NCBI GenBank assembly: GCA_963820775.1
Contig: CAWGBF010000003.1
Span: 62,001 to 126,000, forward strand
DNA from: Roseiarcus sp963820775
GTDB lineage: Bacteria; Pseudomonadota; Alphaproteobacteria; Rhizobiales; Beijerinckiaceae
Direction: 5' to 3'
DNA length: 64,000 bases
The position numbers were made by a program, and so were the translations under genes. Shown piece after piece: positions 1-8,574 of this stretch. The notes beneath the pieces were generated by a model. That model saw only the letters and a program-made list of their open reading frames with translations. It was not told the DNA's origin and did no database searches. Within the stretch, counting starts at the first letter, position 1. Every line of letters begins with the position of its first letter.

Positions 1-678
1 GGGAACTTCCAAGTTGGGCGGATATGATCTGTCCCGACGCAGCGACGAAGGTCAGCTGTGCAGGCGATTTTCGACTGTTCCCGAACTACTACCGGACGGG
101 GGAAATCCGCCCTTTGCGGCAGCCCGCTGGGATCAAGTTTTAGATGTTGACCACTGTTCCGATTGACGGCAGGTGCGCAAGCTGGGAGACGACGCACATC
201 CCTACGGCGAATTCTGCGGCCTTGCGGACCGTCAGCAAAGCCTCGGTCTGGCATGAAACTGCACAAGGTCCGCCGCACCTTTCGAGCAGGCGGCGCGCGA
301 CGCCTGCGCCGAGATGCGCTCACCGCCGCGCTGCTGGACTGCCGGGGGACTTTCGGTTGAGACGTCTGCTTCACCCGCTTGCGCGCCCAAAGCAGACAGA
401 CAGCCATTGGCCAACTTTGGTCTTTCCCCCCACACTTGTCGGTTCGGGTCAAACACCGTATGAAACCCCAAATCCGAGTGCGGGCTGGAAATCATCTAGC
501 GCAAACAATGCATAAGAGTGCCCAGTTTCATCCTGTCAGGCGCCGCCATTTCCCGAACTCCAGAACAAGGCTGGGCATCGGGGTCTAGACCTGCGTTGTT
601 TAAGAAGCCTTGACTCGCATGCAACTGCGTCGAGGCCGGTGGCGTCGCCGAAGCGCGCCTGGAGCAGACTCAGTCGGA
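1..678. other. No convincing gene
   Basis: Several open frames overlap here on both strands, but none has a recognisable domain, a ribosome binding site or the codon pattern of the neighbouring genes. A plus-strand frame open from base 2 to about 166 could be the tail of a gene beginning before the window; its translation matches nothing I recognise. I treat the stretch as non-coding or decayed. Confidence 0.5.
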
Positions 679-722
679 CTCGTGGGCAGGATTTGAACCT
701 GCCGCCTTCAGATCATGAACCT
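679..722 (-). pseudogene. tRNA-fMet-like 3' half (tRNA remnant)
   Basis: On the minus strand a T-arm is intact: stem GCAGG / CCTGC around the loop TTCAAAT (686-702). It is followed by a seven-base acceptor-like strand CCACGAG (679-685). Upstream lies an anticodon arm with CAT at 715-717, in which four of five stem pairs can form. The variable and T-arm region resembles initiator tRNA-Met. The D-arm and 5' acceptor strand are not present upstream and no CCA follows, so this is a 3' half rather than a working tRNA. Such halves can be left behind by elements that integrate into tRNA 3' ends, which is inference here. Confidence 0.55.
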
Positions 723-1368
723 GGCGTGTGTGCGTACTTCCTACTAGCGCTCGCGGTCAGGATCTGGTTCCCTCCCCCAGCTAGGCATGGAATGCGTTGG
801 TATTTTTGTTGGTATGATGGAAGTTAGGTAACAAAAAGCAACGCCATTATAAGCTATTAAGACGGGTGTTTGGGTCCCTCATCCGCACCAATCCCCCTCC
901 ACAAGCGTCCATATTCGTCCGGACCAATGCGGAAAACCTCTGATTCCCGGCGGCCGCCGACAGAAGCACTTGGCGAATCCTGCCTGTCCTGGGTCGTGAC
1001 CTCGAGGACCGCAATCCTCGCCTGCTGCATATAGCGCGGTGGGCCTGCCCCGTAGCTGCCGGTCCACTCAGAAATCCAACCAGTGCGGTCGATCTGCTCC
1101 TTGCGCTCTCCGCCGTTCTAGATGGGCTCGTTGAGTTCAACCGGCGAATTACTCCTCCCTGAGTACATTCCGAGTCCGGACACTCCGCAGCTAACATGTT
1201 TCTTTCCCCGTTCCGGCTGCACGGGTCGTGATTGCTTGCGCCTTCCGAACCCGCTCGAACCACTTCTCGGTCCGAATGCTCCGGCGGCGACTATGGAAGC
1301 GACTCGGCTATGCGAGCCAAGGTCGACCCGCTCAGGGCGCCGGATTCTGACCGGGAGCGGAGACAATT
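723..1368. other. No convincing gene
   Basis: Open frames exist on both strands, but none has family-like sequence, and the longest (minus strand, about 847-1263) is rich in Arg and Ser in the manner of an antisense frame. The stretch leads into the decayed P-type ATPase that begins near 1369. Confidence 0.45.
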
Positions 1369-2147
1369 GTGACCGACCTTCTCACGACCAAATCCAAGTC
1401 GGGACCAGCGATCGGATCAGGACCGGGGGCGGACGGACGCCCACTTCGCCAACGACGGCGGTCACCGCCAACGCCCCCGACACTGTTTCGAAAGGTGGAC
1501 TGACGAGCGATGCGGCCCGCCGCCAGCTTGCAAAATTCAGTCCCAACGCGATGCCGGATACGAGCGTACATCCGTTGCTTGTGTCGCTGGAGAAGTTCTG
1601 GACGCTGGCGCCGTGGATGCTCGAAGCCGCGATCGTGCTCGAACTTGTGCTCGGCAAATATGACCGGCTCGATCAAACGCGACGGCGCCGGAAGAATAGT
1701 TCCCCCCACGGATTTGGCGCCGGGCGATCTGGTGAAGCTGTCGCTCGGCGGCGTGGTCGCCGCAGATACAAAGCTGACGGGGGGCGAAGTTCTCCTCGAT
1801 CAAGCCATGCTCACCGGCAAATCTGCGCCCATCAAGGCCGGTCCCGGTCTTCAGACCTACGCGGGGGCATTGGTTCGGCGCGGCGAGGCGGAGGTGTCGA
1901 GGAGGGGAAGCGGACCTTCGCCAAGATCCTGAAATATGTCCGTATGGGTTCGCGCTCCAACTTCGGCGACATGCTGTCGATGGCTGCGGCGTCGCCATTC
2001 CTACCATTTCTGCCCATGCTGGCGACGCAGATCATGCTCAACAACCTCCTCTACGACCTGTCGGAAGTCGGCATCCCGTTCGACGCTGTCGATCTGTCCG
2101 ATCTCAGCCGTCCCCAACGCTGGAACACGCATGGGATCGTCCGCTAA
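1369..2147 (+). pseudogene. Decayed P-type cation ATPase (MgtA / H+-ATPase type)
   Basis: Pieces of one P-type ATPase occur in order but in different frames. A GTG at 1369 after a GGAG box starts a plausible N-terminus. The cation-ATPase N-terminal segment follows at about 1500-1665, including the membrane-entry stretch FWTLAPWMLEAAIVLELVLG. The actuator domain, with VAADTKLTGGEVLLDQAMLT and a TGKS loop, is at about 1690-1900 in another frame. A C-terminal piece with SNFGDMLSMAAASPFLPFLP is at about 1915-2120. The phosphorylation loop DKTGT, the nucleotide-binding domain and most membrane helices are missing, so it cannot be functional. The C-terminal piece resembles Mg2+-transporting ATPases. 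Internal deletion plus at least two frame changes make decay more likely than sequencing error. Confidence 0.8.
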
Positions 2148-2234
2148 CCGCTCCGTCCTCGATCTCGCTTGATATTGCGCAACGGGTCGGTTAGGGCCCC
2201 TGCGGGCGTAACTAGGGCTGCGGGCTAACACCAC

Positions 2235-2999
2235 ATGAGTGTTCTTCTTACCTGCGTACTGATTTTCGTCTTGTTCATGGTCGCCGGCTATGCCGGCCTC
2301 GCTCTGCAAACAAAGCTGATCGATGAGCACAAGACAGGCGAAACGAAAGCCGTGGTCGGCCAAGTCTCGGGGCTGGTCAGCCTTCTTCTCGCGCTGGTCC
2401 TCGGAACCCTCATTGGCGTGAGCTGGGCTTATTTCTCGTCCCAGCGGACGAATCTGGAGAATTTCTCCGCCCAGATCTTGAGGCTCGATCAGGCGCTCGG
2501 GCAATTCGGGCCAGAGACCAAGCCGATGCGCGACAGTCTTAAAGCGGGAATCGAAAAAGCCTATGGGGCGATCTGGGGCGGGGGGACGGTCGACCCCGCG
2601 ATCCTCACGGTTGGCCCGCCCCTCGCCAGCGCCCAGGCCGTCAGCGATTTTCTCGCGACGCTTCAGCCAAAAACTGACGCGCAGAAGGCGGTGCTGGCGA
2701 CCGCCAACCAATACGCCAGCATGGTCGAACAATCGCGGCTCTTGATCTCTCTCCAGATCGCGAGCGGGCCGGTGTCCTGGGTTCTGATCGCGATCCTGGT
2801 CTTTTGGACAGCGGCGCTGTTTTTCGGCATGGGCCTATACGCCCCAAGCAACGCCCTGGTCACCGCAGCCCTTACTTTCGGCGCGCTGTCGATTGCCTTT
2901 GCGATCTTTCTCATCCTCGAACTCGGCATGCCCTATACCGGCCTGTTCAGGGTTTCGCCCGCAGCGCTCGAGCAAACAATGGCGTTCATCGACAAGTAG
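2235..2999 (+). CDS. DUF4239 family membrane protein
   Basis: A 254-residue integral membrane protein. It has a hydrophobic helix at about 3-22, a second at about 47-70, and a pair of strong helices near 175-225. Between them lies a soluble, helix-rich segment of about 100 residues. This arrangement, with a cytoplasmic insert between two helix pairs, and the SGLVSLLLALVLGTLIGVSW region fit the DUF4239 (bestrophin-like) family. Function is unknown for the family; a channel-like role has been suggested only from fold similarity. It lies directly before a convergent DUF1003 gene. No strong Shine-Dalgarno box precedes the ATG. Confidence 0.75.
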   Translation: MSVLLTCVLIFVLFMVAGYAGLALQTKLIDEHKTGETKAVVGQVSGLVSLLLALVLGTLIGVSWAYFSSQRTNLENFSAQILRLDQALGQFGPETKPMRDSLKAGIEKAYGAIWGGGTVDPAILTVGPPLASAQAVSDFLATLQPKTDAQKAVLATANQYASMVEQSRLLISLQIASGPVSWVLIAILVFWTAALFFGMGLYAPSNALVTAALTFGALSIAFAIFLILELGMPYTGLFRVSPAALEQTMAFIDK

Positions 3000-3026
3000 A
3001 TGGTTTCGGCGGGCGGACTGGGCCGT

Positions 3027-3587
3027 TCAGCCGCGTGCGGCCGGCGTCACCCGCGCATGGACCTCGCACGTCATCGTGTCGATCCTTTCGACGAGGGTCC
3101 GGACCGTCTGGGTAAGTTCGGTGTTCTGCTGGAGCAAGGCTTCGACCCGCTCGGTCAGCGCGGTGTTCTGCTGCACCATTTCGATCAGCACAGCGGCCTG
3201 CTCGCGCATCTGCGCCTGCCGCTGCTCGCTGATCTGATGAAGCTCTTCGCGATGCTGGGCGTCGGCGATGCTCGTCACCTTGTCGCGGTCTGCCTGACGG
3301 GTCTGGGCCAGCAGGATCAAGGGCGCGGCATAGGCCGCCTGGGTCGAGAAGGCGAGATTGAGCAGAATGAACGGATAGACATCGAACTGGGTCCAGCCGG
3401 CGGCGTTGACCCAGATCCACAGCGCGACGATGAGCGTCTGCGCGATCAGGAACCTAGGCGTGCCGAAGAAGCGCGCGAAACCCTCCGCTTTTCTCCCGAA
3501 CCAGTCGTTTCCGAAGGCCGATTCGAGATGGGCGTGCGGCAGATGAAATTTGCGCAGACGATCGTCCGGTTCATGGCGCGCGCTCAT
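3027..3587 (-). CDS. DUF1003 family membrane protein
   Basis: A 186-residue protein with two membrane helices (about 44-62 and 70-92) in the arrangement typical of DUF1003: FIALQTLIV-like helix, WIWVNA, then DVYPFILLNLAFSTQAAYAAP. It is followed by a long heptad-rich C-terminal helix with repeated QNTALTERVE / QNTELTQTVR units, likely a coiled coil. Family function is unknown; the protein should sit in the inner membrane with the coiled coil in the cytoplasm. It converges on the DUF4239 gene, with 27 bases between stops. Confidence 0.8.
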   Translation of the reverse strand: MSARHEPDDRLRKFHLPHAHLESAFGNDWFGRKAEGFARFFGTPRFLIAQTLIVALWIWVNAAGWTQFDVYPFILLNLAFSTQAAYAAPLILLAQTRQADRDKVTSIADAQHREELHQISEQRQAQMREQAAVLIEMVQQNTALTERVEALLQQNTELTQTVRTLVERIDTMTCEVHARVTPAARG

Positions 3588-3908
3588 TTTCGCCTTCCCT
3601 TCGCCTCAGGCCGCGTGATGCGCCAGCCTGCGATTCGCGCCCCGACAATACAGAAGTCGGAGTGAATTTCGACGCCGCGCGCGACGCCGTCGCCGAACCA
3701 TGGACAGGCGGAAGGCCCCGACCCCTTGGCTCGACGGACAGGCGTCGGCTTGCGGAGCGGTAGGGGACTCGCTATGGACGCATTCCACCTAACTCATATC
3801 GGCTAAAATATAAGCAACTAGACTAAGTAGTCATATAGAATCGTCCTCGTCCGTCGCATCGGGGCTTCGAATACTGGCGACGCAAGCGGCAATAGCAGGG
3901 AAGAAACA
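3588..3908. other. Upstream region of metY
   Basis: No gene is supported. A short inverted repeat GACTA-AG-TAGTC lies at 3821-3832 in an AT-rich patch that could hold the metY promoter. I looked for a SAM-II riboswitch, common before metY/metA in alphaproteobacteria, and do not see its conserved sequence. Confidence 0.4.
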
Positions 3909-5195
3909 ATGCCTCATAAGGTCGAAACTCTGGCGCTTCATGCGGGTTGGCGCGCCGACCCGGCGACAGGCGCCGTCGCGGTGCCGATCTACCAGACCAC
4001 CTCCTATCAGTTTCAAAGCGCCGAGCACGCCGCCAATCTGTTCGCGCTGAAAGAGCTCGGCAACATCTACACTCGCATCGGGAACCCGACCACGGACGTG
4101 CTCGAGAAGCGCGTCGCCGCGCTCGAGGGCGGCGCTGCTGGGCTGGCGCTCGCCAGCGGCCAAGCGGCCTCGGCTTTTTCGATCCAGAACCTGGCGCGGG
4201 CGGGCGACAACGTCATCTCCTCGACCGACCTCTACGGCGGGACCTGGAACCTGTTCGCCAACACGATGAAGGACCAGGGGATCGAGGTGCGCTTCGTCGA
4301 TCCGGTCGACCCGGAGAATTTCCGTAAGGCGACCGACGCGCGCACGCGCGCCTATTACGCGGAGACGCTGCCCAATCCCAAGCTGATCGCCTTCCCGATC
4401 GCGGAGGTGGCGGCGATCGGCCGTCCTCTCGGCGTTCCGCTGATCATGGATAACACCGCCGCGCCGATCTTGACCCGGCCGTTCGAGCATGGCGCGGCGA
4501 TCGTCGTCTACTCGTCGACCAAATATCTGGGCGGCCATGGCAACTCGATTGGCGGCCTCATCATCGATGGCGGCAATTTTCCGTGGGACGAGCACAAGGA
4601 GCGCCAGCCGGCGCTCAACACCCCCGATCCGAGCTACCACGGCGCAGTGTGGAGCGAAGCGGCGAAGCCGCTTGGTCCAGTCGCGTACATTCTCAAGGCG
4701 CGCACGACCCTGCTGCGCGACCTGGGCTCCTGCATATCGCCCTTCAACGCCTTCCTCACTTTGCAAGGAGTCGAGACCCTGGCGCTTCGCATGGAGCGCC
4801 ACTCGGCCAACGCCTCCGCGGCCGCGGCCTGGCTCGCCAAGCGGCCCGAGGTAACGCAGGTGATCCATCCCTCGCATCAGAAAGGCGAAGCCAAGCGACG
4901 GGCGGAAAAATATCTCAAAGGCGGGCTGGGCGGCCTGGTCGGATTCGAGATCAAAGGCGGCAAGGACGCGGGGCGCAAATTCATCGATGCGCTCCAGCTC
5001 CTCTACCACGTGGCCAATATCGGCGACGCGCGCTCCCTCGCCATCCATCCGGCGACCACAACCCATTCGCAGCTCACTGCGGAAGAGCAGCAGGCAACCG
5101 GGGTGACGGATGACTATGTCCGGCTGTCGATCGGCATCGAGCATATCGATGACATTCTCGCCGATCTCGACCAGGCGCTGAAGGCGGCGGCGTGA
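3909..5195 (+). CDS. metY: O-acetylhomoserine sulfhydrylase (MetY-type, PLP enzyme)
   Basis: A 428-residue enzyme of the Cys/Met metabolism PLP family, the usual length for O-acetylhomoserine aminocarboxypropyltransferase. This cytoplasmic enzyme makes homocysteine from O-acetylhomoserine and sulfide. The N-terminus has the family start ETLALHAGWRADPATGA and PIYQTTSY. PLP-phosphate contacts lie in LASGQAAS (about 82-89), and the Schiff-base lysine is K205 in YSSTKYLGGHG. The extended insert with NFPWDEHKERQP separates MetY from cystathionine gamma-synthase relatives. The start follows AGGGAAG about six bases upstream. It appears monocistronic. Confidence 0.93.
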   Translation: MPHKVETLALHAGWRADPATGAVAVPIYQTTSYQFQSAEHAANLFALKELGNIYTRIGNPTTDVLEKRVAALEGGAAGLALASGQAASAFSIQNLARAGDNVISSTDLYGGTWNLFANTMKDQGIEVRFVDPVDPENFRKATDARTRAYYAETLPNPKLIAFPIAEVAAIGRPLGVPLIMDNTAAPILTRPFEHGAAIVVYSSTKYLGGHGNSIGGLIIDGGNFPWDEHKERQPALNTPDPSYHGAVWSEAAKPLGPVAYILKARTTLLRDLGSCISPFNAFLTLQGVETLALRMERHSANASAAAAWLAKRPEVTQVIHPSHQKGEAKRRAEKYLKGGLGGLVGFEIKGGKDAGRKFIDALQLLYHVANIGDARSLAIHPATTTHSQLTAEEQQATGVTDDYVRLSIGIEHIDDILADLDQALKAAA

Positions 5196-5285
5196 CGGGA
5201 GCGGCTGGCGCGACTGGCGAAGTGCGATAAAGTCGCGCCCGCCGGCCGGCCGGCGCCGGACGCCGACCGAAGTCCGGACGATCCG

Positions 5286-5462
5286 ATGATCGAACAGGCG
5301 CGGAACGAATATCGCGGCTGGGCCAAGCGTGCGCGGTCGCTGCAACCAGTTCTCCTTGTCACGACAGCCGAGGACCTGATGGAGAGCGAGCACGCCGCTT
5401 GGATCGATCGGATGACGAAGACCATTCGAGAGGCGCCTTCGCCGCCCGCAGGCCCGCCATAG
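5286..5462 (+). CDS. Possible small protein downstream of metY (58 aa)
   Basis: An ATG at 5286 opens a 58-codon frame ending in TAG. Its product is amphipathic and contains YRGWAKRARSLQPVLLVTTA followed by an acidic/basic helix; nothing is recognised. The same frame is open back to the metY stop with protein-like codon use, so either a non-ATG start lies upstream or this is a decayed C-terminal extension. There is no good ribosome binding site. Confidence 0.3.
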   Translation: MIEQARNEYRGWAKRARSLQPVLLVTTAEDLMESEHAAWIDRMTKTIREAPSPPAGPP

Positions 5463-5526
5463 AGCGCGCTACGACAAGTGAGCCGCCAGCGATTCGACCG
5501 AATCGCCTAGCCAGCCCGAAGCCAAG

Positions 5527-8500
5527 TCAGGGGGGCGCGATCTGACGAGCAGTCTCCGCCTTCACTGCCTCGACTCCGGCCTCATATGACTTCCTCTGCC
5601 AAGATTTGTTCGACGGGTCCTTGATAAGGTTTAGATTTGCGATCTCCTTGGCGGTGTCGTAGGCGACCTTTGCGTTAGGCCAGTCTTTCTGATCTTTGAA
5701 CCTTTGGGCAAAGCCGAGAATGAGGTCAAATTGATCGATGGCCAACTCTCTGCCTTTGGGATCGGGATCTTCGACGATTCGCTGCCAGATACGTGTCGCT
5801 AAGCGATAGGCCTCGTCTTGATCAAACCCTTGCGACCGATCGCCGAGCTTTTTTGCCGCCTCGGCCAATTCTTTGCGGCCTTCAGGGGGGCCCAGCTGAT
5901 ATGCAAGCAACCTTGTCGTTTCCACGAGTTTTTGATAGTACGTGAGCGCCTCTTTAGGTCGACCCAGACGCTCTGAGATTTCCGCCGCCGCAGAGTAACC
6001 GCGAGCCAAATCGCGGCGCCAAAGCACATTGCCGGGCGCGTCCCTCACCAGCTGATCGTCGAAGCCTACGCTTTTCCTGATCATCTCCAGTGCGAGCTCG
6101 AGCCGCTCTTGTTTCTCCAGATTTGCCCAATGCATGTGTGTCGCGGCGAGCTCAGCCGTCAGCGAGGGGTCCCGCGGGTCGGGACTGTTTCGGACGAGCG
6201 CGCTCCGGATATCGAGCGCCTTCTGATAGAAATCTCTGGCCCGGTCATTCGATCCTTGCGCCGCCAGCAACTGGGCCATTCGATCAAAAACTTCGCCTTG
6301 GTGGCGAAGAAGGGTCAAATGGCCGGGAAACTTTTGGAGCGCGGCCTCGGAAATCGACAGGCTGCTCCGATATTCGGCTAGCGCGTCCACATGTTGACCG
6401 CGATCCTTGTGGATGTCGCCAATCTTGATATGCGCGTCGATGAGGTCGTCCTCGGCGGTTTCGCTATCCGCCACGGAAGTGAGGTTTGCGGCAATGTTAA
6501 CCGCGCTGTTGTACGCCTTGAGAGCATCCGGCTGCTCGGTTTGGAGACCCGTCAATGCGTTTCCGACGCGGATCGTCGCATCGTATAGAATCCTCAGCGG
6601 TTCGGCGCCGCTCGGATTCGACGCCACCAGCGTCTGTGCGACGCCTATCGCTGTCTCGGCGGACTTGCGCGCCGCCTCGTAGTTCTCCGAAGCCGCGTAA
6701 AGGTCGGACTGCACGCTGAGAGACTGCGCCCACAGCGGATCGGCGGCCGAAGTCTTGTTCGAATTGTGAACGTCGTTGAGAAACTGTTCCGACACAGTGA
6801 CGAGGCTCTTTGCACCCACCAGATCGAGGCTCTGATTGTTTCGCGCGTCCAGTATCCGCTCAAGCAGCGTCTTTGCTGACTTCATCGCGGCGTTGTCGAT
6901 ATCTTTCTGCCGCTGTATCACTCCGGCCGCCACGGCCAAAACGGCCGCGACGCCGAGCAGTCCCGCGAATGACGATAGGATGAGTCTCTTGCGCTTTGCG
7001 CGCTCCTGCGCCTCTTTCTCACTCCGCTTGGCCTCGATGCTGTCGTCGATCAACTTCTTGACGGCCTCGAATCTGCCGCCGTACCGAGCCGCCCAGACGG
7101 CCGTCCGCGGCTGGTTGTCCCACCAGGCTTTCGTTCGCTCTGGATCGTTAAGCGTAGCCTGCTCGCCGGCGTCACCGTCGAGGAGCGACAAAAGAGTGCG
7201 ATAGCGCTGGCCGTCGATTTGCTCCTCGCCGATCCAACCCGGCGCGGCGTGGCCCGTTTTTGCCTCGACCGTCTCGCAGGTGCCGGCGATCGCCTTCCAG
7301 CGACGCAGCAAAGCCTCGTGCCCGATGTCGACCCTGTCCTCCGCTGCAAGTCGCGGCGACGATGACAGCGAGGGCAGCAGGAACGAGCAATTCGCGGCGC
7401 GGAACCGGTCCAGCACGGCGCGCAAGTCAGCCTCGGGGATGCCTGTTTCGGCGCGCAGTTTGTCGAACCGAAGCGGGCGGCGGATGGCCCTGCCTTCCCG
7501 GTCGAGTTCGGACAGCGCCCGGAACGCCTGCTCGACCGCCAACTCCTTGCCAGCGCATTGACCGAGGACCTCGTCGGCGTGTCGTGACAGCGCCTCTGTC
7601 ATGCGCCCGATGTCGTCGTAGGTCTGGCGCGTGAGATGTCGCGGCCCAGCCCCGCTTACGGCGCCGGCGTGATCCCACAGGCGCATCAGGCAATGCTGCA
7701 GCACGGGAAGCTGATCGAGTTCGTCGCCGCAGTCGTTGAGAAGTCCCTCCACGAGTTCCGGCTCGATCGCTCCGCCCGCCTTTTCGATCGGCTTGGTTAT
7801 TGCGTCCTCGAGCTGCCCACGGGTCAGATTCGGAACGAGATATTGCGTAGCGCTCACCGCTTCCGACAGCCCATGGAAATAGGCGCAATCGCCAATGAAA
7901 TCCGAGCGCATGGTGGTGAGCACACGCACGTCCTTGAGGCGCCGCCGGTCGGCGTCGAGGAGAATCTGCACGAACTGGGTCGCCTCATCGCGCGCCGACG
8001 CCCGTTCCGCTGCGGCCCGGCGCGAGCTGAGGCCGGCGAGGCCGAAGCGAAACAACTCTTCGAACTGGTCGATGATCAGCAGCAGCGTCCTTCCGCCAAG
8101 TCCACCCGCCTCTTCAAGGGCGCTCTCCAAGCTGAAGCTCGACTGGCGAAGGCGCCATTCGATCCGGTCGCGACGGCGCATCGATTCGTCGGAACGCTCA
8201 TTGGCCGTAAGTCGCGCGAGCGCCTTCGCGAGCTTCGATATCGGCGACGCGCCCGGCCGCATGTCAAGGCAGATCCAGTTGGGGCCACCGGGATCAGCGC
8301 GTTCCTCTTCGAGCAATTTTCGCAGGCCGGCGAGGACCAGCGAGGATTTGCCGCTGCCCGAACTTCCGACGACCGCAATGAACCGTCCGTGCTCAACCAG
8401 CCGATAGAGCGCGTAGGTCTGACGCTCGCGGCCGAAAAAAAATTCCCGATCGTCGAAGAAGAACGGCCGAAGGCCTGGGAAAGGCTGTTCGGCCGAGAGC

Positions 8501-8574
8501 GCGGAATTGTCGCCTCCGACGTGCGCGGAGCTCGAATCCGCTTCCGCGGTCAGCCCGGCGGCCGGGATGTTCAT
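5527..8574 (-). CDS. nSTAND1-type NTPase with membrane helix and TPR-like C-terminus
   Basis: A 1015-residue signal-transduction NTPase. The segment PFPGLRPF (31-38) and FFFGRE (45-50) is the signature that opens nSTAND1 domains. Walker A is GSSGSGKSS (70-78) and Walker B is LLLIIDQFEE (164-173). A single membrane helix lies at about 527-552. From about 640 to the end come helical repeats with spacing and sequence (YNSAVNIAANL, EYRSSLSISEAAL, FYQKALDIRSAL, YYQKLVETTRLLA) typical of TPRs, likely the sensor. The chosen ATG overlaps the stop of the upstream TIR gene by ATGA, so the two should be translationally coupled. A start further upstream is open but reads like antisense-quality sequence. 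By analogy with STAND immunity proteins it probably senses a ligand and switches on the TIR protein; that role is inferred. Confidence 0.85.
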   Translation of the reverse strand: MNIPAAGLTAEADSSSAHVGGDNSALSAEQPFPGLRPFFFDDREFFFGRERQTYALYRLVEHGRFIAVVGSSGSGKSSLVLAGLRKLLEEERADPGGPNWICLDMRPGASPISKLAKALARLTANERSDESMRRRDRIEWRLRQSSFSLESALEEAGGLGGRTLLLIIDQFEELFRFGLAGLSSRRAAAERASARDEATQFVQILLDADRRRLKDVRVLTTMRSDFIGDCAYFHGLSEAVSATQYLVPNLTRGQLEDAITKPIEKAGGAIEPELVEGLLNDCGDELDQLPVLQHCLMRLWDHAGAVSGAGPRHLTRQTYDDIGRMTEALSRHADEVLGQCAGKELAVEQAFRALSELDREGRAIRRPLRFDKLRAETGIPEADLRAVLDRFRAANCSFLLPSLSSSPRLAAEDRVDIGHEALLRRWKAIAGTCETVEAKTGHAAPGWIGEEQIDGQRYRTLLSLLDGDAGEQATLNDPERTKAWWDNQPRTAVWAARYGGRFEAVKKLIDDSIEAKRSEKEAQERAKRKRLILSSFAGLLGVAAVLAVAAGVIQRQKDIDNAAMKSAKTLLERILDARNNQSLDLVGAKSLVTVSEQFLNDVHNSNKTSAADPLWAQSLSVQSDLYAASENYEAARKSAETAIGVAQTLVASNPSGAEPLRILYDATIRVGNALTGLQTEQPDALKAYNSAVNIAANLTSVADSETAEDDLIDAHIKIGDIHKDRGQHVDALAEYRSSLSISEAALQKFPGHLTLLRHQGEVFDRMAQLLAAQGSNDRARDFYQKALDIRSALVRNSPDPRDPSLTAELAATHMHWANLEKQERLELALEMIRKSVGFDDQLVRDAPGNVLWRRDLARGYSAAAEISERLGRPKEALTYYQKLVETTRLLAYQLGPPEGRKELAEAAKKLGDRSQGFDQDEAYRLATRIWQRIVEDPDPKGRELAIDQFDLILGFAQRFKDQKDWPNAKVAYDTAKEIANLNLIKDPSNKSWQRKSYEAGVEAVKAETARQIAPP

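Noticed and set aside
3790..3908. Possible SAM-II riboswitch before metY
   Set aside because: The conserved pseudoknot sequence of SAM-II is not present in the leader.
3831..5393. Long minus-strand frame (520 codons) opposite metY
   Set aside because: It is the antisense shadow of metY; its product is Arg/Gly-rich with no family resemblance.
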